A program made the position numbers and the translations under genes. A DNA stretch of 64,000 nt, taken from contig NZ_JAASQI010000010.1 in assembly GCF_011762225.1 (NCBI RefSeq), positions 62,001 to 126,000 on the forward strand, written 5' to 3'. Below are positions 53,249 to 62,200 of this stretch, one piece after another (positions within the stretch are counted from its first letter, which is position 1; each line of letters starts with the position of its first letter). The notes under the pieces are model-generated. The model searched no databases and had not been told where the DNA came from. It saw only the letters and a list, made by a program, of their open reading frames with translations. This stretch comes from Pseudochelatococcus lubricantis. Lineage in GTDB: Bacteria > Pseudomonadota > Alphaproteobacteria > Rhizobiales > Beijerinckiaceae.

Positions 53249-54754
53249 ATGCGCGACCGTACGACGGCGACTCACACCATTGACCTGCAAGGTTTCATCG
53301 ACGTGCTCGAACGGCGCGGCCGACTCGCGCGCATCGCGCGCCCCGTTTCGCTCGTTCATGAGGTCACCGAAATTCACCGCCGGGTCCTGGAAGCCGGCGG
53401 GCCGGCGCTGTTGTTTGAAAGGCCAGTGGACGCTTCGGGCACCGTGCATCGCATCCCGCTGCTGGCGAACCTGTTCGGCACGCGGGAACGGATCGAATGG
53501 GGCTTCGGCGTCGAAAGCGGCGGCCTCGCCGCGCTGGCCGGGATGCTCGCCGACCTGCGCGACCCGCGTCCACCGCGCTCCGTGGAAGACGCCTGCGGCA
53601 AAATGCCGTTGCTGCGTGCGGCCCTCGCCATGCGGCTGCGGCAGGTAGGCGCCGCGCCGGCGCAGCAGGTGGTGCTACGCGGCACGGACATCGACCTGGG
53701 CAGCCTGCCGGTGCAATGGTGCTGGCCGGGCGAGCCCGCGCCGCTCGTCACCTGGCCGCTCGTAATCACCCGTGCACCGGACGACCCGTCAGATATCAAT
53801 GTCGGCGTCTACCGCATGCAGGTGCTGGGTCGGGACAGGCTGATCATGCGCTGGCTGGCGCATCGCGGCGGCGCACGCCATCATCGCCTGTGGCAGCGGC
53901 GCGGATGCGACATGCCCGTCGTGGTGGCTATCGGCGCCGATCCGGCAACGATCCTCGCCGCCGTCATGCCGCTGCCGGAGAACATTGGCGAACTTGCCTT
54001 CGCCGGCCTGCTGCGAAAGGCACGCACGCGCATCGCTCCCGCCGTGACCGTGCCGCTGCCCGTGCCCGCCAACGCGGAAATCGTTCTGGAAGGAACCGTT
54101 TCGGCGACCGAAACGGCGGCGGAGGGCCCTTATGGCGACCATACCGGCTACTACAATGCGGTCGAGCGGTTTCCGGTCATGGCGCTGTCGGCGCTCACCA
54201 TGCGGCGCAAGCCGGTGTATCTCTCCACTTATACGGGCCGCCCGCCCGACGAGCCCTCCCGGCTGGGCGAGGCGATGCTGGAGTTGTTTCTGCCGCTGGT
54301 GAAGCGCCAGTTTCCGGAAATCGCCGACCTCTGGATGCCGCCGGAGGCCTGCTCCTACCGCGCCATCGTGGTGTCCATCGACAAGCACTATCCCGGCCAG
54401 GCGCGGCGGGTCATGATGGGGCTGTGGTCCATGCTGCCGCAGTTCAGCTACACGAAGCTGATCATCGCGGTCGACCCGGATATCGACGTCCGCAAGTGGG
54501 AGGACGTCATCTGGGCGCTGTCCACACGCTTCGATGCCTCGCGGGATGTCATGATCGTCAACGACACGCCCATCGATTACCTCGACTTCGCCTCTCCCCG
54601 GCCGGGGATCGGCGGCAAGATGGGGCTGGACGCCACCCGCAAGCTCGCGCCGGAAACGGAGCGGGAATGGGGGCGCGTGCTCGCCATGACACCGGAAGTG
54701 TCGCAACGGATTGATGCAATCTGGAGCGAACTAGGACTGGGGGACAGGCCGTGA
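53249..54754 (+). CDS. ubiD: UbiD family prenylated-FMN decarboxylase
   Basis: 501 residues if ATG 53249 is the start; an upstream TTG at 53198 lies inside the Fnr box and is rejected. Motifs: LQGFIDVLERRGRLARI, then NVGVYRMQVLGRDRLIMRW with HRGGARHH (prFMN and Mn site), then GPYGDHTGYYN. It would decarboxylate 3-polyprenyl-4-hydroxybenzoate using prFMN from UbiX, whose gene overlaps downstream (GTGA). Its place beside ubiTUV supports a dedicated anaerobic ubiquinone role; a different aromatic substrate remains possible. Confidence 0.9.
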   Translation: MRDRTTATHTIDLQGFIDVLERRGRLARIARPVSLVHEVTEIHRRVLEAGGPALLFERPVDASGTVHRIPLLANLFGTRERIEWGFGVESGGLAALAGMLADLRDPRPPRSVEDACGKMPLLRAALAMRLRQVGAAPAQQVVLRGTDIDLGSLPVQWCWPGEPAPLVTWPLVITRAPDDPSDINVGVYRMQVLGRDRLIMRWLAHRGGARHHRLWQRRGCDMPVVVAIGADPATILAAVMPLPENIGELAFAGLLRKARTRIAPAVTVPLPVPANAEIVLEGTVSATETAAEGPYGDHTGYYNAVERFPVMALSALTMRRKPVYLSTYTGRPPDEPSRLGEAMLELFLPLVKRQFPEIADLWMPPEACSYRAIVVSIDKHYPGQARRVMMGLWSMLPQFSYTKLIIAVDPDIDVRKWEDVIWALSTRFDASRDVMIVNDTPIDYLDFASPRPGIGGKMGLDATRKLAPETEREWGRVLAMTPEVSQRIDAIWSELGLGDRP

Positions 54755-55380
54755 GTGCGGCGCGCGTTGTCGTGGGCGTGACCGGCGCCTCCGGCGCGCC
54801 GATTGCAGTGCGCATCCTCGAACTTCTGGCGCACACACGGCAGGTGGAAACGCACCTCGTGGTTTCACAAGCCGCGCGGCGGACATTGACGCATGAAGCG
54901 GGCGACACCGCGCCGGAGAGAGCCGCCCGGCTGGCCGATGTGAACCACGCGCCGGACGACATCGGCGCCGCGATCGCCAGCGGCTCGCTGCCGACAGCGG
55001 GCATGATCGTAGCGCCCTGCTCCATGCGCACGCTCGGCGCCATCGCCCACGGCATCGCCGACAATCTCATCGTCAGGGCGGCGGACGTGCATCTGAAGGA
55101 GCGGCGCAGGCTCGTTCTCGTGACGCGGGAGACGCCGTTGCATCTCGGGCACCTGCGCAACATGTGCGCCGTCACCGAAATGGGCGCCATCGTCATGCCG
55201 CCGGTGCCCGCGTTCTACCACCGGCCGCAAAGCGTGGAAGAACTCGTCGACCAGATCGCCGCCCGTGCCATCGATCAGCTCGGCCTGCCTTTCGGCCCCC
55301 TCGCCCGCGCATGGCAGCCGCAATTGACCGCGCAAGCCGCCAAACCGGAAGAACCGCAGGGCGCCGCCGGCTCCGCCTGA
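54751..55380 (+). CDS. ubiX: UbiX, flavin prenyltransferase
   Basis: 209 residues from GTG 54751, overlapping the ubiD stop (GTGA). VVVGVTGASGAPIAVRILELL is the FMN-binding start; PCSMRTLGAIAHGIADNLIVRAADV and RRLVLVTRETPLHLGHLRNM are the conserved prenyl/FMN site segments. Makes prFMN for UbiD. Convergent with narR. Confidence 0.95.
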   Translation: MSAARVVVGVTGASGAPIAVRILELLAHTRQVETHLVVSQAARRTLTHEAGDTAPERAARLADVNHAPDDIGAAIASGSLPTAGMIVAPCSMRTLGAIAHGIADNLIVRAADVHLKERRRLVLVTRETPLHLGHLRNMCAVTEMGAIVMPPVPAFYHRPQSVEELVDQIAARAIDQLGLPFGPLARAWQPQLTAQAAKPEEPQGAAGSA

Positions 55381-55410
55381 TCGACGGCCGTTCCCGCCCG
55401 CCGATCTGCC

Positions 55411-56181
55411 TCAGGCGCAGGAACGCTGCGCGCCGCTCAGCGGCCAGCGTTCCCTTTCGGCCTTGCCCAGCGGCTCCTCGATCGGCGGCGTGTGGTTGTC
55501 GATCCAGGCGGAAGGCCGCGCGAGGCGCGAAAGCTTGTCGGGATTGCCGAGGCGCACGCGGTTACCGTCGACGACGACGCCGTAAGCATCGAGCTTGGCA
55601 AAGGCGCGCGACAGGTTTTCCGGCGTCATGCCGAGCAGCGAGGCCAGTACGCGCTTCTCGTGTGGAATGGTGACATCGATGCCCCCGCCCTGCCGCACCT
55701 GCAGCGTGACCAGATAATTGGCCAGCCGCTCCACAGCGCTGCGCAGCTTGAGATTTTTCACCGAGCGCACCAGCCCGCGATAGCACCCGGCCAGCTCCTG
55801 CGACACCTCGAAACAGAAGGCGGCATCGCGCTTCATGCCCCGGCGCAAGGCATTGCCGGATATCATCAGGATTTCGGACCGGTCGAGCGTCACCGCGCCC
55901 ATCAGCGACGTCGCGTCCAGCACCACGGCAGCGAGGATGAAGGTGGAAACGGGCCGCAGCACGGCCAACGTCGTTTCCTTTTCCTTCCAGGTGCCCTGCA
56001 ACTCGACCTGCCCGTCGAGCAGTATATAGAGGAAATCGACGGGATCGCCTTCGAGGAGCAGTGTCGTCCCCGCCGGAAACCGCTGCAGGAATGCGCCGCC
56101 GGTGACTTCGTTGAAGGTATCATCCTCCGCCCCGGCAAAAAGCGGCAGTGCCCTGATACGGTCAAGATCGGTGGTGCGCAT
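55411..56181 (-). CDS. NarR-like Crp/Fnr-family activator
   Basis: 256 residues. Sensor domain (FPAGTTLLLEGDPVDFLYILLDGQVEL), long dimer helix, HTH with GMTPENLSRAFAKLDAYGVV keeping E-x2-SR. No Fnr-type cysteine cluster. It lies divergently beside narK-narGH as narR does in Paracoccus, where NarR activates nar genes in response to nitrate/nitrite. A good Fnr box (56228-56241) sits 47-60 nt upstream of its start. The C-terminal 35 residues are an extra tail. Confidence 0.85.
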   Translation of the reverse strand: MRTTDLDRIRALPLFAGAEDDTFNEVTGGAFLQRFPAGTTLLLEGDPVDFLYILLDGQVELQGTWKEKETTLAVLRPVSTFILAAVVLDATSLMGAVTLDRSEILMISGNALRRGMKRDAAFCFEVSQELAGCYRGLVRSVKNLKLRSAVERLANYLVTLQVRQGGGIDVTIPHEKRVLASLLGMTPENLSRAFAKLDAYGVVVDGNRVRLGNPDKLSRLARPSAWIDNHTPPIEEPLGKAERERWPLSGAQRSCA

Positions 56182-56227
56182 GGCTTTGAATCGGTGCTTC
56201 GCGTCTGGCCGGATCGTTCATGCCGGC

Positions 56228-56241
56228 TTGATCTGCATCAA
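56228..56241. promoter_or_regulatory. Fnr-type box upstream of narR
   Basis: TTGATCTGCATCAA, an excellent TTGAT-N4-ATCAA palindrome. At -41.5 the narR transcript would start near 56193. Confidence 0.7.
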
Positions 56242-56280
56242 ACCAGATAACTATATCTGCCTTTCTGGAATCTGTCAAAA

Positions 56281-56303
56281 TAGATGCCCCCAATTAGCAT
56301 CAA
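56281..56303. promoter_or_regulatory. NsrR-like site between narR and narK
   Basis: GATGC (56283-56287) and GCATC (56297-56301) with the 9-bp spacing of the NsrR palindrome; the middle bases do not match. Midway between the narR and narK boxes. Confidence 0.4.
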
Positions 56304-56386
56304 TAAGGCTGGCAGTTAACAAAAGACGCCCTCGGCAAGATCGCTGTCAAGTCTGGACTGATTCTGGATTCCCGTCACGAACGCGC

Positions 56387-56400
56387 TTGATTGCGGTCAA
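56387..56400. promoter_or_regulatory. Fnr-type box upstream of narK
   Basis: TTGATTGCGGTCAA. At -41.5 it gives a narK transcript start near 56435 and a 54-nt leader. Confidence 0.7.
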
Positions 56401-56488
56401 GTCTGATCCGGCAAACCCGGGTGATGGTCTCGAAGAAGGACATATTGCGTAGCAGCCGCGCCGCGAACATGTCCACCCAGGAGCCATC

Positions 56489-59236
56489 ATGACCACATCA
56501 GACCAGCCGGCTCAAGGTGCCCGTTCCGCCCTGTGGATGAGCACTACGGCTTTTACGGCGTGCTTCGCCGTGTGGACGATTTTTTCCATCATCGGCATCG
56601 ATATCCAGCGCCAGCTCGGCCTCAGCGAGACAGAGTTCGGCCTGCTGATCGGCACCCCCATCCTGACCGGTTCGTTGATCCGTCTCGTTCTCGGCGTGTG
56701 GACAGACCAGTTCGGCGGCCGTGTCATGCAGCTCATCGTGATGCTGTCGGCGGCGGTCGCGACCTTCCTGCTGGCATATGCCCATACTTACTGGCAATTT
56801 CTGATCGCGGCGCTCGGCGTCGGCATCGCGGGCGGCTCGTTCACCGTTTCTACAACCTATGTGTCGAAATTCTTCCCCGCGCGCCTGCAGGGCACCGCGC
56901 TCGGCATCGTCGGCGCGGGCAATGTGGGTGCGGCCGTCACCAAGTTCCTCGCGCCGATGGTCATGGTCGCCTTCGGCTGGAATACCGTCGCGCAGGTCTG
57001 GGCGGCGGTGCTCGCCGTCATCGCCGTCGTCACCTTTCTCATCACCCGCGACGACCCGGATCTGGCCGAACGCCGCCGTACCGGCACGAAGCCGCGCCCC
57101 TTCGCCGAACAGTTCGCGCCGCTGAAGAATCTGCAGGTCTGGCGTTTCTCGCTCTATTACTTCTTCGTCTTCGGCGCTTTCGTGGCGCTGTCGCTGTGGC
57201 TGCCGCGCTATCTCGTCGCCAACTACCATTTTGACGTGAAGACGGCCGGCATGGTCGCCGCCGCCTATTCAGTGCCGGCCTCGCTGTTTCGCATCTACGG
57301 CGGCTATCTCGCCGACAAGGTGGGTGCGCGCAAGATCATGTACTGGACGTTCACCGTCTCCGTCATCACGACCTTCCTGCTGTCCTATCCGCCGACGAGC
57401 TACGTGGTGGACGGCATCCACGGCCCGATCAGCTTCCGTGTCGAGACCGGCCCTCTGGCCTTCGTGGTCATCATCTTCGTGCTGGGCTTCTTCATGAGCC
57501 TCGGCAAGGCCGCCGTCTACAAGCACATCCCGATCTACTACCCGAAGGATATCGGCGCCGTCGGCGGGCTCGTCGGCATGATCGGCGGCCTCGGCGGCTT
57601 CATCCTGCCCATCGTGTTCGGCATGCTGAACGACCTCACCGGCGTCGCGCAGAGCTGCTTCATGCTGCTGTTCCTCATCGCGGCCGTCTCGCTGGTGTGG
57701 ATGCATGTCGCCATCCGCCAGATGGAGGCCGAGGCCACCGGCGCCGCCACCCGCGACCTGCCAGCCCTGCCGGAGATGCAGCCCGTCCACACGCCCGCGA
57801 CGGCTGGCGCCCTCAAGGGTGCGGTCATCGAGGACTGGCGGCCGGACGACGCCGCCTTCTGGGAAGAGAAGGGCAAGCGGATCGCCAGTCGCAATCTGTG
57901 GATTTCGATCCCGGCGCTGTTCCTGTCCTTTGCTGTGTGGATGGTGTGGTCGGTCGTCGTTTCGCAACTGCCGCGCATCGGCTTCAACCTCTCCACGAAC
58001 CAGCTCTTCTGGCTTGCGGCGGTGCCTGGCCTCTCGGGCGCGACGCTGCGCATCTTCTACAGCTTCATGGTGCCGATCTTCGGCGGGCGGCTGTGGACGA
58101 CGCTCTCCACGTGGTCGCTGATCCTGCCGGCGCTCGGCATCGGCTTTGCCGTGCAGAACCCGGAAACGCCCTATTGGATCCTGCTGCTGCTCGCGCTGCT
58201 GTGCGGCTTCGGCGGTGGCAACTTCGCCTCGTCGATGGCCAATATCGGCTTCTTCTTCCCGCGCTCGCAGAAGGGCAGCGCGCTCGCGCTCAACGCCGGG
58301 CTGGGCAACCTCGGCGTCAGCGCCATGCAGTTTCTGGTGCCGCTCGCCATCAACATCGCCGTGTTCGGCAGCCTCGGCGGCGAGCCGCAGACCGCCGTCA
58401 GCAACGGCGTCACCACGGCACTCTACCTGCAGAATGCAGGCTTCATCTGGGTGCCTTTCATCATAGCATCCGCCTTCGCGTCGTGGTTCGGCATGAACGA
58501 TCTGGCCGCGGCCAAGGCCTCTTTCGCCGAACAGGCGGTGATCTTCCGGCGCACGCACAACTGGATCATGTGCTGGCTCTACACCGGCACCTTCGGTTCC
58601 TTCATCGGCTTTTCCGCTGCCTTCCCGCTGCTGGCGCGCATTCAGTTTCCGGAAGTGAACGCCCTGCAGCTCGCCTTTCTCGGCCCGCTCGTCGGCGCCC
58701 TCGCCCGTTCGTTCAGCGGCGGGCTCGCAGACAGGGTCGGCGGCGCGAAGGTGACGCTCGGTGTGTTCGTCGCCATGTCGATCGGCATCGTCGGCGTCAT
58801 CTGGTTCGCTGGCGCGGGATCGTTCGCCGGCTTCTTCGCCAGCTTCATCCTGCTGTTCATCGCCAGCGGCGTCGGCAACGCCTCCACCTTCCAGATGATC
58901 CCGCCGATCATGCGCAAGGAAGTGGCGCGCCTAGAACCGCATCTGTCGCGCGAGGAAGCTTTGCGCGAGGCGGACCGCGAGAGCGCCGCCATCACCGGCT
59001 TCACCTCCGCGATTGCCGCCTATGGCGCGTTCTTCATCCCGATGGGCTTCGGCCTGTCGATCTCGACGGCGGGCAACGCCGTACCGGCGCTGGTCGTCTT
59101 CCTCGTGTTCTACGTTTCATGCCTCGCCATCACGTGGTTCGTCTACGCACGCCCGGGCGGTCTGCTGCACGACGAGGAGAACCGCAAGAAGCCCGGCGCA
59201 ACCACGCCCAGTTCCGGCCCGCTGACGGCACACTGA
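56489..59236 (+). CDS. narK: NarK1-NarK2 fusion nitrate/nitrite transporter
   Basis: 915 residues, twice the usual MFS length. Two complete NarK domains: about residues 10-430, with GVGIAGGSFTVSTTYVSKFFP, and about 465-890, with GFGGGNFASSMANIGFFFP; both are the nitrate-signature helices. A polar linker (LPALPEMQPVHTPA region) joins them. In Paracoccus the two halves are thought to act as nitrate/proton symporter and nitrate/nitrite antiporter. First gene of narKGH..., 12 bp before narG. Confidence 0.96.
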   Translation: MTTSDQPAQGARSALWMSTTAFTACFAVWTIFSIIGIDIQRQLGLSETEFGLLIGTPILTGSLIRLVLGVWTDQFGGRVMQLIVMLSAAVATFLLAYAHTYWQFLIAALGVGIAGGSFTVSTTYVSKFFPARLQGTALGIVGAGNVGAAVTKFLAPMVMVAFGWNTVAQVWAAVLAVIAVVTFLITRDDPDLAERRRTGTKPRPFAEQFAPLKNLQVWRFSLYYFFVFGAFVALSLWLPRYLVANYHFDVKTAGMVAAAYSVPASLFRIYGGYLADKVGARKIMYWTFTVSVITTFLLSYPPTSYVVDGIHGPISFRVETGPLAFVVIIFVLGFFMSLGKAAVYKHIPIYYPKDIGAVGGLVGMIGGLGGFILPIVFGMLNDLTGVAQSCFMLLFLIAAVSLVWMHVAIRQMEAEATGAATRDLPALPEMQPVHTPATAGALKGAVIEDWRPDDAAFWEEKGKRIASRNLWISIPALFLSFAVWMVWSVVVSQLPRIGFNLSTNQLFWLAAVPGLSGATLRIFYSFMVPIFGGRLWTTLSTWSLILPALGIGFAVQNPETPYWILLLLALLCGFGGGNFASSMANIGFFFPRSQKGSALALNAGLGNLGVSAMQFLVPLAINIAVFGSLGGEPQTAVSNGVTTALYLQNAGFIWVPFIIASAFASWFGMNDLAAAKASFAEQAVIFRRTHNWIMCWLYTGTFGSFIGFSAAFPLLARIQFPEVNALQLAFLGPLVGALARSFSGGLADRVGGAKVTLGVFVAMSIGIVGVIWFAGAGSFAGFFASFILLFIASGVGNASTFQMIPPIMRKEVARLEPHLSREEALREADRESAAITGFTSAIAAYGAFFIPMGFGLSISTAGNAVPALVVFLVFYVSCLAITWFVYARPGGLLHDEENRKKPGATTPSSGPLTAH

Positions 59237-59248
59237 CAGGAGCCCACG

Positions 59249-62200
59249 ATGAGCCATACACTCGATCGCCTGCTGTTCTTCACCCGCAAGACGGAGACGT
59301 TCGCCAACCGGCACGGGGTGCTGACCGACGACGACCGTTCCTGGGAGGAGGCCTACCGCAACCGCTGGCGGCACGACAAGATCGTGCGCTCCACCCACGG
59401 CGTGAACTGCACGGGTTCCTGCTCGTGGAAGATCTACGTCAAGGGCGGCATCGTGACGTGGGAGACGCAGCAGACGGACTACCCGCGCACGCGCCCGGAC
59501 CTTCCCAACCACGAGCCGCGTGGCTGTTCGCGCGGGGCGAGCTACAGCTGGTATCTCTATTCCGCCAACCGGGTGAAGTACCCGCTGATCCGCTCCCGTC
59601 TGCTGAAGCTGTGGCGCGAGGCCCGCGCCACGCTGACGCCGGTCGCCGCATGGGCCTCCATCCAGGAGGACGCCGCGAAGCGCGGGGACTACATCGGCGT
59701 GCGCGGCTCCGGCGGCTTCGTGCGCGCGCATTGGGAGGAACTGACCGAGATCATCGGCGCCGCCAACGCCTACACTATCAGGAAGTACGGCCCCGACCGC
59801 GTATTCGGCTTCTCGCCCATTCCGGCGATGTCGATGATCTCGTATGCCGCGGGGGCGCGCTACCTGCAACTGATCGGCGGCGTCTGCGGTTCGTTCTACG
59901 ACTGGTACTGCGACCTGCCGCCCGCCTCCCCCCAGACCTGGGGCGAGCAGACGGACGTGGCCGAGAGCGCGGACTGGTACAATTCGAGCTTCCTCATCCT
60001 CTGGGGATCGAACGTGCCGCAGACCCGCACGCCGGACGCGCATTTCTACACCGAGGCCCGCTACCGGGGCGCTAAATCGGTCGTCATCTGCCCCGACTAT
60101 TCGGAAGCGTCGAAATTCGCCGACCTGTGGATGGCGGTGAAGCAGGGCACGGACGCCGCGCTCGGCATGGCCTTCGGCCACGTCATCCTGAAGGAGTTCC
60201 ACGTCGACCGGCAGGTGCCCTATTTCCGCGACTATCTGCGCCGCTACAGCGATATGCCCATGCTTGTGCGCCTCGTGCCGAAGGACGGCGGCTACGTGCC
60301 GGACCGGCTCGTGCGCGCTTCCGATTTCTCGGATACGCTCGGCGAAACGAACAATCCGGACTGGAAGACCGTCGCCGTCGACGAGGCGACGGGCCGCATC
60401 GTCGTGCCGAACGGCTCCATCGGCTTCCGCTGGGGCGAGAGCGGCAAATGGAACCTTGAGGAAAAGGCCGGCGGCGAGCCCGTCTCGCTGCGCCTGGGGC
60501 TCAAGGGCATCCACGACGACGTGGCGGGTGTGCGCTTTCCCTATTTCGGCGGCAAAACCAGCAACGGCTTCGCCGCCACCGCGCACCCGGACGTGCTCAC
60601 CCGCAACGTGCCGGTGAAGCGCCTTGCGCTGCAGGACGGCGAGACGCTGGTGGCGAGCGCCTGGGACCTGCTGCTCGCCAACTACGGTGTAGACCAGGGC
60701 TTCGGCGGCGATCACATGCCTGCCACCTACGACGACGCCGAGCCCTACTCGCCCGCCTGGGCGGAGGCTGTCACCTCCGTGCCGCGCGCGCAGATCGTCG
60801 CCACGGCGCGCGGCTTCGCCACCAACGCCGAAAAGACGAACGGCAAGTCGATGATCATCATCGGCGCGGCGGTCAACCACTGGTACCATATGGATATGAC
60901 CTACCGCGCGGCCATCAACATGCTGGTGATGTGCGGCTGCGTCGGCCAGTCGGGCGGCGGCTGGTCGCATTATGTGGGGCAGGAGAAGCTGCGCCCGCAG
61001 ACCGGCTGGGCTCCCCTCGCCTTTGCACTGGACTGGGCCCGCCCGCCCCGCCAGCAGAACTCGACCTCGTTCTTCTACGCCCACACGGACCAATGGCGCT
61101 ACGAGACGGTCGCAACCGACGAAATCCTGTCGCCAACCGCGCCCGAGGGCGACTGGGCCGGCTCGTTCATCGACTACAACGCCAAATCCGAACGTCTCGG
61201 CTGGCTGCCCTCCGCGCCGGCGCTGAAAGCCAACCCGCTCGACATCGCGAAGGCCGCCGCCGCCGAGGGCGTCCCGGCGGGCGAGTATGTCGCGCGCGAA
61301 CTCAAGGCCGGGCGGCTGGAAATGTCCTGCATGGATCCGGACGATCCGCACAACTGGCCGCGCAACATGTTCGTGTGGCGCTCGAACCTGCTCGGCTCCT
61401 CCGGCAAGGGCCATGAATACTTCCTCAAGCACCTGCTCGGCGCATCCCACGGCGTGCAGGGCAAAGATCTCGGCGAAGCCGGCCGCGAGAAGCCGCGCGA
61501 CGTGAAGTGGCATGACGAAGCGCCGCAAGGCAAGCTGGACCTGCTGGTCACACTCGACTTCCGCATGTCGACCACCGCCGTCTATTCCGACATAGTGCTG
61601 CCCACCGCGACCTGGTACGAGAAGAACGACCTCAACACCTCCGACATGCATCCCTTCATCCATCCGCTCGGCGCGGCGGTGGACCCGGCATGGGAGTCGA
61701 AATCGGACTGGGAGATCTTCAAGGCCATCGCCAAGGCGTTCTCGGCGGTCGCGCCCGAAGTGCTGGGCAGGGAGCAGGATGTGGTGCTCACACCCATCCA
61801 GCACGACAGCCCCGGCGAGCTCGCGCAAGCCTTCGACGTGCGCGACTGGTACAGGGGCGAGTGCGAGCCCGTCCCCGGCAAGACGATGCCGGCGGTCGCC
61901 GTGGTGGAGCGCGACTACCCCAATGTCCATGCGCGCTTCACCTCCGTCGGCCCGCTGATGGCCAAGGTCGGCAATGGCGGCAAGGGCATCGCGTGGCAGA
62001 CCGGCCACGAGGTGGACCTGCTGAAAGCGCTCAACGGCGAGGTGCCGGAGGAGGGGCCGACGAAGGGCCTTGCCAAGATCGATACCGACATCGACGCCTG
62101 CGAGGTGGTGCTGATGCTGGCGCCCGAGACCAACGGCGAGGTGGCCGTTAAGGCGTGGCAGGCCCTCGGCAAGCTCACGGGGCGCGACCACACGCATCTC

